Numbered from the stretch's first letter, positions 8,897 through 17,586 are shown. The stretch is 48,186 bases of DNA from Acidobacteriaceae bacterium (GCA_003134815.1 PLCO01000020.1:1-48186); one strand, 5' to 3'. Translations and numbers: made by a program. The notes: generated from the sequence alone by a model not told the origin.

Positions 8897-9991
8897 ATGC
8901 CCGAAGCGCGCCTGAGTCCGCGCGAGCGGCTGGTGTTAACGGCGATTATCGAGTTGTATATCGCGACTGGCGAGCCGGTGGCATCGCAGGCGGTTGCGCA
9001 CTTCTTCGCCGATCGGGATGGGCTGAGCTCAGCGACGCTGCGGAACGTGATGGCGGCTCTGGGCGATGCAGGACTGCTGGAGCAGCCGCATACGTCGGCC
9101 GGACGCGTTCCGACGGCGGTGGCATTTCGCTATTACGTGGAGCAGATTACGCAGCCCGGGCGGGCGCTTGCGGGCGGAGCCGTGCCGGGGCGCGCGGAAA
9201 CGCCAATGAGCGAAGCTCGCCGTGGACAGATTGAGGAAAGCTTTAGCGGCGTGTCGAGTTCAAATGATTACCTGGAACGGACTTCACACGTGCTGGCGCT
9301 GATTTCAAGCGGGCTGGGCGTGGCGCTGGCGAGCTCTACCGCGGGGCAGGTGCTGGAGCACATTCATTTTTCAAGGCTGTCAACGGGACGCGTGCTGGCT
9401 GTGCTGGTAACGCAAGCGGGCGCGGTGCAGGATCGCGTGCTGGCACTGGATCATCAGATGACGGCGGTGGAACTGGAGACGGCCGGCAACTATTTGAACG
9501 AGAGCTTTCGCGGATGGCAGATTGAGCGGATAAGGGCCGAGGTGGCGCGCCGCATGGAGATGGAGCGCGAAGCCTACCGGCAGATGCTCACGTCAGTGGA
9601 AGAGCTTTGCCGCAAGGGCGCGCTGGCCGGTGACGAGGGTGGACCGACGATTTTTGTGGACGGGATTGCAAACCTGATCAGCGCGGAGCAGGACCGCGAG
9701 CGGCTGCGGCAGATGCTGCTGGCCGTTGAAGCAAAACAGCGGCTGGTGGAGCTGCTCAACGCATATGTGGACGGTCGCCAGCAGGAGGTGCGCGTGGTGG
9801 TGGGCCTGGACGAGGCGTCACCTGCCATGCAGGACCTGGTGCTGATCGGGGCGCCGGCGCGGCTGGGCGGCGGCAATTTGGGAACTGTGGCCGTTATCGC
9901 GCCTACCCGGATTCAATATCAGGAGATGATCCAGGCGGTGAGATACATCGCACGGCTATCTGAGCGAATTCTGGACGTTCCTACGACCTAG
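8897..9991 (+). CDS. hrcA: Heat-inducible transcription repressor HrcA
   Basis: 364 aa, slightly longer than most HrcA proteins (about 340). N-terminal winged helix (LSPRERLVLTAIIELYIATGEPVASQAVA..., SSATLRNVMAALGDAGLLEQPHTSAGRVPT), then the GAF-like dimerisation domain and the C-terminal block VVIGA-like (LGTVAVIAPTRIQYQEMIQAVRYIARLSE). HrcA represses chaperone genes and is kept active by GroEL. It is the first gene of hrcA-grpE-dnaJ. Start at ATG 8897 preceded by an AGG. Confidence 0.95.
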   Translation: MPEARLSPRERLVLTAIIELYIATGEPVASQAVAHFFADRDGLSSATLRNVMAALGDAGLLEQPHTSAGRVPTAVAFRYYVEQITQPGRALAGGAVPGRAETPMSEARRGQIEESFSGVSSSNDYLERTSHVLALISSGLGVALASSTAGQVLEHIHFSRLSTGRVLAVLVTQAGAVQDRVLALDHQMTAVELETAGNYLNESFRGWQIERIRAEVARRMEMEREAYRQMLTSVEELCRKGALAGDEGGPTIFVDGIANLISAEQDRERLRQMLLAVEAKQRLVELLNAYVDGRQQEVRVVVGLDEASPAMQDLVLIGAPARLGGGNLGTVAVIAPTRIQYQEMIQAVRYIARLSERILDVPTT

Positions 9992-10148
9992 GCGCGGGTT
10001 TTCCGAAAACGGCCAGACGCATCCGCATCAGGTTGGGGCGAATCGGCTGGCGCGGAATACGGACCAGAACAGAAGGCTTGCAGCCAAGCGAGCGTGGGAT
10101 CATCCAATAGAGAGAGACAATTGTGAGTATTGGAGAATGTGCTGAATT

Positions 10149-10775
10149 ATGTGGAAGCAAAAGACTCAATTGACAGAGGTGGACGCCCCGGAGCTTGAAG
10201 AGCGCGAGGTCAGGCTTGATCCCTCGACGGAGCTGCCAGCGCCGACGGCTGAAGAGGAGCTCGAGGCCGACTCGGGAGCGCAAGCGGAAGCCAGAGGCAC
10301 GGCCGAGGGGACGCAGACGGAGTTCGAGCAACTGAAGGCGGAGCGCGATCGGCTGCTTGATCGGCTGGCGAGGCTGCAAGCGGAGTTTGAGAACGCACGC
10401 AAGCGGGCGGAACGCGAGCGGAACGAATTTCGTGAGTTTGTGACGGGCAGCGTTGTTGAGCAATTTCTGCCTGTGGTGGATAACTTTGAGCTGGCGTTGA
10501 AGTCGGATGGATCGGCGGCGCAGCTGCGCTCGGGCGTGAGCCTGATCGTAAAGCAGATGGAAGAGATTCTGGAGAAGATGCAGGTAAAGGTAGTTCCCAC
10601 GGTGGGCGAGGTTTTCGATCCGCGCTTTCATGAGGCTCTGGGGACCGTGGAGCGAGAGGATTTGCCGGATCAGCAGGTGGCCGAAGAAGTTCGCCGCGGA
10701 TACAAGATTCGCGAGCGGCTGGTGAGGCCGGCGCTGGTGCGCGTGGCGCACAATCCGAAGCAAGTGAGTGAGTAA
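10149..10775 (+). CDS. grpE: Nucleotide exchange factor GrpE
   Basis: 208 aa. Acidic, disordered N terminus (to about residue 60); long coiled coil (EQLKAERDRLLDRLARLQAEFENARKRAERERNEF); then the beta domain with GEVFDPRFHEALGTVEREDLPDQQVAEEVRRGYKIRERLVRPALVRVA. It releases ADP from DnaK. Lies 157 bp after hrcA and about 115 bp before dnaJ, same strand. Confidence 0.95.
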   Translation: MWKQKTQLTEVDAPELEEREVRLDPSTELPAPTAEEELEADSGAQAEARGTAEGTQTEFEQLKAERDRLLDRLARLQAEFENARKRAERERNEFREFVTGSVVEQFLPVVDNFELALKSDGSAAQLRSGVSLIVKQMEEILEKMQVKVVPTVGEVFDPRFHEALGTVEREDLPDQQVAEEVRRGYKIRERLVRPALVRVAHNPKQVSE

Positions 10776-10788
10776 AGCAGGGAACAGG

Positions 10789-10875
10789 GATCAGAAAAGC
10801 GCCCGCAGTTCCCGATACCGGGCGCAGCGAATTCTCTGAAAAAGCAACCGAAGGTTGATGGCTGACGGCTGAAAG
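10789..10875. repeat. Short heptamer-like repeats between grpE and dnaJ
   Basis: AGGGATC-type heptamers follow the grpE stop (about 10779-10799), and a second set, TTGATGG, CTGACGG, CTGAAAG, occupies 10855-10875 just before dnaJ. They resemble the heptamer arrays at 4.2 and 20.2 kb. A G/C-rich inverted stretch (CCCGATACCGGGCGC region) lies between. Confidence 0.45.
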
Positions 10876-10890
10876 TTGGCAAGGGGAAGA

Positions 10891-12033
10891 ATGAGTTCTA
10901 ATACAAGAGTGAGCAAAGCGGATTATTACGAGGTTTTGGGCGTCGCGCGCGATTGCAGCGAACAGGAATTGAAAAGCGCGTATCGGAAACAAGCGCTGAA
11001 GTATCATCCTGATCGTAACCCGGGCGACCACACCTCCGAAGAAAAGTTCAAAGAGGCCAGCGAGGCCTACCAGGTGCTTTGCGACGCGGACAAGCGCGCG
11101 GCCTATGACCGCTTTGGTCATGCCGGGCTAGGCGCGCAGGGGTTCGGGGGCAGTCCGTTTGCAGGCGGCGTGGATTTGGGCGACATCTTCGGCGATTTGT
11201 TCGGCGAAATGTTCTCAATGGGCGGCGCGCAAGGCGGTGGATCGCGCGGCTCGAGGACACAGCGCGGGGATGATTTGCGTTTTGACCTGACGATCGACTT
11301 TGAGCATGCGGTCTTCGGCATCCAGAAAGAAGTGAAGATCCGGCGCCTGGAAACGTGCACCGTGTGCAGCGGCAAGGGAAGCGCGTCAGGACGAGGGCCG
11401 AGCGTTTGCAGCCATTGCCAAGGGCGCGGTCAACTCCGTTATCAGCAGGGATTCTTTTCAGTTGCGAGGACGTGTGTGGCCTGCAGCGGGACCGGCTCGG
11501 TGATCAGCGATCCTTGCTCAAGTTGTCGCGGCGAGGGCCGAAAAGCCGCCGAGATCAAGATGACCGTGAAGGTGCCGCCGGGAGTGGAAGAAGGAACGCG
11601 CATTCGTTACGGCGGCGAGGGCGACGTGGGCCGCGTGGGCGGTCCGAGAGGCGACTTGTATGTGATTCTTTCCGTGAAGCCGCACGATTACTTTGAGCGC
11701 CACGGACACGATCTGCATTGCGTGCTGCCCATCAGCTTTCCGCAAGCGGCCATGGGCGACGACTTTGAGATTCCCGGCATCGACGGGCCAGTGAGCATCA
11801 AGATTCCCGAAGGCACGCAAAGCGGCAAAGAACTGCACGTTCGGGGGCGTGGCGTTCCCTACCTGAATGAAAGAGGAAAGGGCGACCTGATCGTGAAGGT
11901 CGTGGTGCAGATTCCGCGCAAGCTGAACCGCGCGCAGCGCGAGCTGGTTTCAAAGCTGGCCGAGTCGATGGCTGTCGACAACAAGCCGACATCGCCGGGG
12001 CTGATGGAGAAGATGAAGGATTTGTTCAGCTAG
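10891..12033 (+). CDS. dnaJ: Chaperone DnaJ
   Basis: 380 aa, standard type I DnaJ. J domain with HPD at 39-41; Gly/Phe region ([23 protein letters not shown]); four zinc-binding CxxCxGxG repeats ([32 protein letters not shown]); C-terminal substrate-binding domains. ATG 10891 is chosen because AAGGGGAAGA lies directly upstream; the TTG at 10876 would be an extension. The last 97 bp recur, slightly diverged, at 14080-14176. dnaK is absent between grpE and dnaJ and from the whole window. Confidence 0.95.
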   Translation: MSSNTRVSKADYYEVLGVARDCSEQELKSAYRKQALKYHPDRNPGDHTSEEKFKEASEAYQVLCDADKRAAYDRFGHAGLGAQGFGGSPFAGGVDLGDIFGDLFGEMFSMGGAQGGGSRGSRTQRGDDLRFDLTIDFEHAVFGIQKEVKIRRLETCTVCSGKGSASGRGPSVCSHCQGRGQLRYQQGFFSVARTCVACSGTGSVISDPCSSCRGEGRKAAEIKMTVKVPPGVEEGTRIRYGGEGDVGRVGGPRGDLYVILSVKPHDYFERHGHDLHCVLPISFPQAAMGDDFEIPGIDGPVSIKIPEGTQSGKELHVRGRGVPYLNERGKGDLIVKVVVQIPRKLNRAQRELVSKLAESMAVDNKPTSPGLMEKMKDLFS

Positions 12034-12098
12034 GGATGCAGCGATCGGCTCTTCGCTTTCAGCCGTCAGTGATCAGCGATCGGCATATTCGAAAAAAA

Positions 12099-12298
12099 TC
12101 AATCGAAGTTTGCAGGTTCGATCGGCCGTTTGTCAGGTTTGATGTTGAGTTCGATGCCACCGAACTTGCGACCGAGCGCAGTCAGCTCCGAGCCGAGGTT
12201 GAGCCACGGCTTGGGTGATACTGCATCTTCCAGGATCTGGCGGATTTCGGCCTCGGTGCTGCGGCCATTGCGGGCGGCGCAGGATAGCGCGGGGCGAA
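12099..12298 (-). pseudogene. Truncated FitA/VapB-type ribbon-helix-helix antitoxin relic
   Basis: The minus-strand frame ends with ALSCAARNGRSTEAEIRQI..., then LGSELTALGRKFGGIEL and a KRPIEPANFD tail. This matches the middle and C terminus of FitA-type antitoxins (consensus RAARNGRSxEAEIRxIL), but the N-terminal DNA-binding strand is missing. The homology stops at the 3' end of the glycosyltransferase-like gene (stop at 12299-12301), and no ATG, GTG or TTG lies where a start would be. No PIN toxin follows; dnaJ ends 65 bp further on. Confidence 0.6.
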
Positions 12299-13897
12299 TT
12301 ACCGGGCTACCGAGGACGGGGCCAGAGCAATATTCATTGGGTGGCAGGGGAATTCGAAGATTTGAGAGACGACGGTTGAATTGGCAGGGCTTGGGCGATT
12401 TTGTGGCACAAGGGCCAGGACAGCGCGAGAGTTCTCTTGTTGATCCACCTCGCAAAGGGTGCGGTAGCTGCTTCTAAGCGCGTCGATGGGGCTGTTTCCC
12501 CACCAGGCAGCAGCGACGAAGACGGGCGGCTGATTCACTGCGGCAGGTAGGCCGGACCGGTTCATAAGTACAAGGTCGTAGGCGCCGCCTGCGATGCGCT
12601 GGTTGAAAGCCGCATTGCTCGAGTCGCGATTCGCGGTGAGGACGCCATAGTAGTAAACGTCCAGGTATTGCGGATCGCGGCTTTGCGCTTCAAGGAACGG
12701 CATATCAGAGAGCAAGACGATGTTATGCACAGGGGCGGTATTGAGTTCGTTCTGCACCTTGAGGGACTGGTCCCTGTGGCGGAAGAGAAGAACGATCCCC
12801 AGCAGGCCAATGAGCGCCGGCGCAAGCTGAAGAAGACCCGAGCGACGGCTGAGCCACACAAGGGCTGGCGGCAGGAACAGGACGCTCAGCAGATAGGGCA
12901 GAACAAGATAGGTCCAACTGGAGCCGAGGTGCGCCAGGCTTAGTAGGGCGGAGAGCCACGCCACCAGGACGAGGCGAGCGACTGTGGCATAGTTCGGAAT
13001 GCGCCATGAAAGTATGAGGCCGAGGACGGCAAGCGCCAGCGGGACGAGGACGATCTTATTGCGGTAGACCGCCTCAAAGAATAGATTGGGAATTCTGGCC
13101 CAGTCCGCGCGCGATTCAAAAATTCCTAACAGATTGGCGGCAACCGGCTCATGGCGAAGCCAGAGTGCAGCGAAGATGAGGCCGGGAGCGGGCAAGGCTC
13201 CGGCAAGCATGGCAAGAGCCTTCGATGGCTTTCGGCGGATGAGCGGGTCAATCAGCAGAAGAAGTGCAACGGGCGCGGTGCTTTGCTTAAAGAGGACGGA
13301 GATGGAACAGAGCAAGCCGCATGCGAAGGCGATTCCCGGCCGGTCGTCATTCATGAGATAGACAGCCAGCGCGGCGAGAAAAAAGATGATCGATGGTGAG
13401 TCGGGCCTGGCGCTTACGGACTGGAGCAAATCCCAGGGGCATCCGAAAGAGATCAGGAATGCCAGCAAAGCCCAGCGCCGGGAGCGCTCAAGCCTGAAAG
13501 CCATGAGACCCAGGAGCACCGAGGAGCCTGCCAGCGATGCGAACGCCAGCATACGCGCGATGATGGTGGCGAGAAAAGCATCGCCATGGACGAGCCAGGC
13601 GATCGACGCACCGGCGATATAAAAAAGCGGCCCGTAAAGTTGAACGTTCCACGGGTATTGGAAAGGCGCCGCGTAGAGATGGTCGGTACGGAGCGGGTAG
13701 AGGAAGGCGTAGATGGAGGCGCCTTCAGGGTAGGTCGTGTCGTTGTGGACAAAGGCAAGACGCCAATCCTGGTTGAGGGAAAAGGTAGCCTGAAGAACGA
13801 AGGGCGAAAGAAGCAGGACAGCTGACAGCAGAGCGGCGCCAAACCAGGTAGACGAGCGATGGCGCGAGTTGGATGAGCCCGCAGCAGAGGGAATCAT
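12299..13897 (-). CDS. Polytopic membrane protein, GT-C (family 39-like) glycosyltransferase
   Basis: 532 aa with about 10-12 transmembrane helices and a soluble C-terminal part (from about residue 380). The first periplasmic loop after TM1 (NDTTYPEGASIYAFLYPLRTDHLY, then YGPLFYIAG) and the SARPDSPSIIFFLAALAVYL segment are typical of dolichyl-phosphate-sugar-using GT-C enzymes, which move sugars from lipid carriers at the outer face of the membrane. Exact substrate unknown. It lies inside the segment bounded by the two dnaJ 3' copies. No Shine-Dalgarno is evident. Confidence 0.65.
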   Translation of the reverse strand: MIPSAAGSSNSRHRSSTWFGAALLSAVLLLSPFVLQATFSLNQDWRLAFVHNDTTYPEGASIYAFLYPLRTDHLYAAPFQYPWNVQLYGPLFYIAGASIAWLVHGDAFLATIIARMLAFASLAGSSVLLGLMAFRLERSRRWALLAFLISFGCPWDLLQSVSARPDSPSIIFFLAALAVYLMNDDRPGIAFACGLLCSISVLFKQSTAPVALLLLIDPLIRRKPSKALAMLAGALPAPGLIFAALWLRHEPVAANLLGIFESRADWARIPNLFFEAVYRNKIVLVPLALAVLGLILSWRIPNYATVARLVLVAWLSALLSLAHLGSSWTYLVLPYLLSVLFLPPALVWLSRRSGLLQLAPALIGLLGIVLLFRHRDQSLKVQNELNTAPVHNIVLLSDMPFLEAQSRDPQYLDVYYYGVLTANRDSSNAAFNQRIAGGAYDLVLMNRSGLPAAVNQPPVFVAAAWWGNSPIDALRSSYRTLCEVDQQENSRAVLALVPQNRPSPANSTVVSQIFEFPCHPMNIALAPSSVAR

Positions 13898-14071
13898 GTC
13901 TGGAGTATATCTTTCAAGAGCAGAAGGGTCTGAGGGGGCCGGAGATCAGCCGCGGAGCTTGCGGCGGCCGCCGTTGCTCAGGCATTCCAAGATGTAGGCG
14001 TATTTCAGAAGAAGTCCGCCTACACTGGAGCTTCTGCCTTCGCTAGCGCTACGGCGAGACGGGACGGCGGG

Positions 14072-14176
14072 ATGGGTCGGCGCGAGCTGGTGGCCAAGCT
14101 GGCCGAGTCGATGGCCGTCGACAACAAGCCGACATCGCCGGGGCTGATGGAGAAGATGAAGGATTTGTTCAGCTAG
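14072..14176 (+). pseudogene. Second copy of the dnaJ 3' end (34-codon frame)
   Basis: Positions 14080-14176 match 11937-12033 (end of dnaJ including TAG) with about 4 mismatches in 97. In codons: GTT>GTG silent, TCA>GCC (Ser to Ala), GCT>GCC silent. The flanks on both sides are unrelated to dnaJ. The copy is preceded by an in-frame ATG at 14072 (MGRRELVAKL...MKDLFS) with GGCGGG just upstream, so a 34-aa peptide could be made. The preceding stretch 13898-14071 shows no clear gene. Confidence 0.85.
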
Positions 14177-14639
14177 CGGTGTGGGACTTAGGGAAATAGG
14201 GCGCTGATCGGAAGACACGAGTCCGCGAACATAGCCGTTCGAAGGACTTCGATTTTGAGAAGCTCTATTCCTTTCCAGCCTAATCCGTTACGGAGACGTG
14301 GCATGAACTGAGGGCAATTTCGAATCGGCCCAAGTTTTTGGTGTCCAAAAACTATATGAGTTGGAATTTGGAAGGATTCCACCTTTGCATAGACAGCGCT
14401 GATAGTGACGTCAACTTCTGGGGCAGACAGCGGCTGCAAGTTAATCTCGAAGTTAAACCAAAACCGGGAAACTCCAGTTATCAGTGGTTGAGAAATCGGG
14501 GGCAGGTCAATTTCCACCCGAATCCTGCAAGCGGAGAACACTCTCCTGTGTCCTTCGAGGGCCGAAAGCCTACTTTTTCGCGGGGAAAATGGACAATGTG
14601 TGAGGAAAAGTCCCAAATCGCACAAACCTTGAGACTTTA
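14177..14639. other. Intergenic region without a convincing gene
   Basis: About 460 bp between the dnaJ-tail copy and tRNA-Ala. Frames on both strands cross it, but they run through the tRNA gene and look non-coding. No repeat or strong hairpin is visible. A weak AAAGTC/GACTTTT pair at 14611-14638 could end tRNA transcription. Confidence 0.5.
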
Positions 14640-14715
14640 TGGTGGACCTGGTCGGGATCGAACCGACGACCTCTTCCATGCCATGGAAGCGCGCTCCCAG
14701 CTGCGCCACAGGCCC
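14640..14715 (-). tRNA. tRNA-Ala (anticodon GGC)
   Basis: 76 nt with CCA encoded. Acceptor GGGCCTG/CAGGTCC including the G3-U70 pair that identifies tRNA-Ala; D stem GCGC/GCGC with loop AGCTGGGA; anticodon stem CTTCC/GGAAG with loop ATGGCAT (anticodon GGC, reads GCC); T stem GTCGG/CCGAC with TTCGATC loop. All stems pair. Confidence 0.97.
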
Positions 14716-14738
14716 ACGTTTGGCGGGACAACTCTTCT

Positions 14739-14767
14739 ATTGTCGTAGCTTGCGGCTGGTTCGTCAA
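14739..14767 (-). promoter_or_regulatory. Promoter of tRNA-Ala
   Basis: On the minus strand TTGACG (-35) and GACAAT (-10) are separated by 17 bp; the -10 ends 23 bp upstream of the mature tRNA 5' end. Five of six and four of six consensus matches. Confidence 0.5.
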
Positions 14768-14857
14768 ACGGCGGGCGGATCGCGGAGCCGAGGATCGGGA
14801 CAGGTGTGCGCGAGCGCAATTGGAGGGCAGTTGCGCCCGTGCCAGGCGATCCGGTTA

Positions 14858-15262
14858 TTACTCCACCGGCGACGCAAGGAAAAATACGTAGACCAGGAAT
14901 CCCACGCCAATGAGCCCGGGAATCATGCCGCAAAGGTAGATCGCAGTCCCGGGAAGCAGTCCATGCAGGAAGATCAAGAGACCAGCCCCTACGCAGATGT
15001 TGACGAGGCCCGCAATCTTCATTCCCTCGCGCGTCTTGACCTGCTTGAGCCTCTCATCTTCCCGCATCAATTCGATGGCCGCCTTGGCGCCTTCGCCTGA
15101 GGCCTCAGTCACCCGACGGAGGGTTTCCGTTTTGTAGTAGGCCTCGCGCTCCTTGCGCTGGCTATCGAGCCAGTGGACCACAATGACGAATGTGAACGTC
15201 GCCACAATGGCCACGATCGGAATCATGATTCCAAACACATCAACACCGTTGCCTGAGAACAT
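14858..15262 (-). CDS. DUF6249-like membrane protein
   Basis: 134 aa. N-terminal transmembrane helix (IMIPIVAIVATFTFVIVVHWL), a charged helical cytoplasmic stretch (DSQRKEREAYYKTETLRRV...REDERLKQVKTREGMK), then two more helices with LVNICVGAGLLIFLHGLLPG and IPGLIGVGFLVYVFFLA. This pattern matches the DUF6249 family, often found beside ECF sigma genes. Start ATG 15262 has GGAGG five bases upstream. Divergent from the sigma factor gene. Confidence 0.7.
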   Translation of the reverse strand: MFSGNGVDVFGIMIPIVAIVATFTFVIVVHWLDSQRKEREAYYKTETLRRVTEASGEGAKAAIELMREDERLKQVKTREGMKIAGLVNICVGAGLLIFLHGLLPGTAIYLCGMIPGLIGVGFLVYVFFLASPVE

Positions 15263-15418
15263 CACTTCCTCCTCGCCGGGGATCTCCCCCTTGCGATTGG
15301 TACGACATCAGGAGCCCGCGTCCGGTTGCATAAACTTTCGAGAAAGATTCTTCTAGAGAAAATGCAACCAGGCTGGGATTGGACCGGTCACACTGCTTGG
15401 AGAGGAGCGCTTTTCGAG

Positions 15419-16027
15419 ATGCCCGCAGCGATCAGCGCCGAAGAAGACCGGAACGATGTGGATCGCGTTTTGGCCGGCGAGGTGCAGGCCTTCGAGGGGA
15501 TTGTCCGTCGCTGGCAGGGGCCGCTGGTGAACATGGCCTGGCGCTACTGCCGCGACCGAGGCCGCGCGGAAGACATGGCTCAAGAGGCCTTTTTGCGCGC
15601 CTGGCGCGGGCTGGCGGGATGGCGGCGCGAGTCGAGCTTTTCGACGTGGCTGTTCGCACTTGCGGCAAACGTGTTTCGTTCTGAACTGCAGCGATTTCCC
15701 GCGGTGAATGTGCCGCTGGAAGATGTGGCCGAACCAGCCGTCCCCGCCACGCAGCACGAAGGCCTGGCCGGGAAGCAGAGCGACGAATCAGTAAGGAGGG
15801 CCGTGCTGGCGCTGCCGCATCGCTACCGCGAGCCGGTGGTCCTTTACTATTTTCATGAAATGGACGTGGCTGCCGCGTCGCGCACCATGGGGCTGCCCGA
15901 GGGAACGGTGAAGGCGCGGCTGGCGCGAGGCCGCGAGCTGCTGCGAAAGCGGTTTCCGCATCTGAACCAACAAAACACGCCGCAGCTTAGGTCGACTCTT
16001 CGCCCCAAGAAGGAGGTCCTGCAATGA
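15419..16027 (+). CDS. ECF-family RNA polymerase sigma factor
   Basis: 202 aa. Region 2 (VDRVLAGEVQAFEGIVRRWQGPLVNMAWRYCRDRGRAEDMAQEAFLRAWRGLAGWRRESSFSTWLFALAAN) and region 4 (VRRAVLALPHRYREPVVLYYFHEMDVAAASRTMGLPEGTVKARLARGRELLRKR) are complete. The frame is open further upstream (TTG 15326), but GAGGAG lies 11 bases before ATG 15419. Its stop overlaps the next gene by 4 bp (ATGA), so it is translationally coupled to a small membrane protein. A CTTTC-GA-GAAAG inverted repeat lies at 15335-15346 in the divergent control region. Confidence 0.9.
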   Translation: MPAAISAEEDRNDVDRVLAGEVQAFEGIVRRWQGPLVNMAWRYCRDRGRAEDMAQEAFLRAWRGLAGWRRESSFSTWLFALAANVFRSELQRFPAVNVPLEDVAEPAVPATQHEGLAGKQSDESVRRAVLALPHRYREPVVLYYFHEMDVAAASRTMGLPEGTVKARLARGRELLRKRFPHLNQQNTPQLRSTLRPKKEVLQ

Positions 16028-16425
16028 AACCCAACGCGAAGCCCGCGACGGATTATGACGCAGCTCATGACGCAATCGACCGGACCCTGGCGGCCGAGGA
16101 GGAGTTGATTCCCTCGTCGGGTTTTCTGGCTGCGACGATGGAGCGCGTGCGCGATGAAGCTGCTTGCCCCAAGCCAATTCCCTTCCCGTGGTTGCGAGCG
16201 ATGCCCGGCATGGTGCTGGCTGCCGCGGTTCTAGTCTGGTGCGGGTTTGAACTGGCGCAGGTTGGCCTGAAATCTGTGCAAGAGATTTCGTTTGCGCAAG
16301 CGCATTTGACCGCCGTAGATATCCATGCGTTGGAACCGGCTGGGTGGGTGGCGATCGCGCTTGTTGCGTCAATGCTCTCCTGGCTTTTTGCGCGGCGATT
16401 GGCAGGGCGGTCGGGGCTGCTGTAG
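16024..16425 (+). CDS. Small membrane protein coupled to the ECF sigma factor, candidate anti-sigma
   Basis: 133 aa. Cytoplasmic N terminus of about 60 residues (AAHDAIDRTLAAEEELIPSSGFLAATMERVRDEA), one helix (AMPGMVLAAAVLVWCGFELAQVGL), a short loop and a second helix (WVAIALVASMLSWLFARRL). It lacks the HxxxCxxC zinc motif of ZAS anti-sigma factors. Position and coupling (ATGA overlap) suggest it restrains the sigma factor; this is inference. Confidence 0.7.
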   Translation: MKPNAKPATDYDAAHDAIDRTLAAEEELIPSSGFLAATMERVRDEAACPKPIPFPWLRAMPGMVLAAAVLVWCGFELAQVGLKSVQEISFAQAHLTAVDIHALEPAGWVAIALVASMLSWLFARRLAGRSGLL

Positions 16426-16472
16426 GGAGCGAGCCAAAGAACAAATCGCGAGACTGCTTTGGGCTTTCGGAA

Positions 16473-17531
16473 TTATTGCTTCGTCGCGTGCTTTGCGCCG
16501 AACTGCTGAAGCTTGGCGAGCGTGGCCGCGGCCTGGCCGGAGTCAATGGCCTCTGCGCCCATGGCCACACCTTCTTTGAGATCGCCGGCGAGGGCTGCGG
16601 CGACCAGGACGGCAGCAGCGTTAAGAAGAACAACGTCGCGGCGCGCGCCGGGAATGCCGGTGAGTACGTCATAGAGCAGCGCCTTGTTTGTGGCCAGGTC
16701 GCCGCCGGTGAACTGGTCGATTGTGGCGCGCGGCAGTCCGGCCATCTCCGGCGTGATGCGCGCGGCTTTGAGTTGCGGCTCTCCTTTTTCGTTCTCCTCG
16801 ATGCGGGCAACGACTGACTCGCCGGTGGTGGTGAGTTCATCTATTCCATCGGTGCCGTGGACAACGAAGGCGCGCCTGGCTCCGAGCGCAACGAGCGTGC
16901 GGCCCACGAGCAAAACGCGGCTGGGGGCGAGGACTCCAATGACCTGCGTGCGCGCGTGCGCGGGATTCGAGAGCGGGCCGACCAAATTCAAGATGGTGCG
17001 GAAGCCAAGCGCGCGGCGCAGCGGACCGAGGGCCTTCATGGCCGGGTGATAGAGCGGCGCGAAGAGGAAGACGAAGCCGGTTTGGCGGAGACATTCGACG
17101 GCAAGCTCCGGCGAGAGTTCGATGGGAACGCCGAGGGCTTCGAGGACATCGGCCGCGCCGCAGCGCGAAGTGACGGCGCGGTTGCCGTGTTTGGCGACGC
17201 TGGCTCCGGCAGCTGAGGCAACAAGCGCGGCTCCACTGGAAATATTGAAGGTCTGCGGCCCACCGCCGCCGGTGCCGACGCAGTCGACGAGCTGGTCGCG
17301 CTCCGCATCAGTGAACGGCATGGGGACGGAGTGCCGGCGCATCACATCTACAAAGCCGGCCAGCTCGGGGGCCTGCTCACCGCGCGTGGCGAGGACAGCA
17401 AGCAGCGCGGCGATCTCCACCTCCGGCACGCCGCCTGCGAGGATCTCCTCAAGCACTTCGGCCGCCTGCTCGCGGGTGAGCGCGGCGCCGTCTTCGGCCA
17501 GTGGTTTGAGCAACTCCTTCAACTGCGCCAT
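16473..17531 (-). CDS. trpD: Anthranilate phosphoribosyltransferase
   Basis: 352 aa from ATG 17531, the family length; the frame is open to 17648, but that extension is atypical. It transfers phosphoribose from PRPP to anthranilate in tryptophan synthesis. Motifs: VDCVGTGGGGPQTFNISSGAALVASAAG (PRPP loop, usual GTGGD has Gly here), KHGNRAVTSRCGAADVLEALG, FAPLYHPAMK and RTILNLVGPLSNPA. No other trp genes are adjacent. Convergent with the small membrane protein gene. Confidence 0.93.
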   Translation of the reverse strand: MAQLKELLKPLAEDGAALTREQAAEVLEEILAGGVPEVEIAALLAVLATRGEQAPELAGFVDVMRRHSVPMPFTDAERDQLVDCVGTGGGGPQTFNISSGAALVASAAGASVAKHGNRAVTSRCGAADVLEALGVPIELSPELAVECLRQTGFVFLFAPLYHPAMKALGPLRRALGFRTILNLVGPLSNPAHARTQVIGVLAPSRVLLVGRTLVALGARRAFVVHGTDGIDELTTTGESVVARIEENEKGEPQLKAARITPEMAGLPRATIDQFTGGDLATNKALLYDVLTGIPGARRDVVLLNAAAVLVAAALAGDLKEGVAMGAEAIDSGQAAATLAKLQQFGAKHATKQ

Positions 17532-17586
17532 ATCTCTTCCATGGTAACGGCAAGCCCGCGCTGTTCGCCGTTCGACGTCCTTCGGT

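Noticed and set aside
14188..14748. Frames of 136-173 codons on both strands around tRNA-Ala
   Set aside because: They read straight through the tRNA gene and have no ribosome site; open only by chance.
16432..16465. Bidirectional terminator between the convergent sigma-module and trpD
   Set aside because: AGCCAAAG/CTTTGGGCT pairs only with a bulge and a 17-nt loop, with no T-run; too weak to call.
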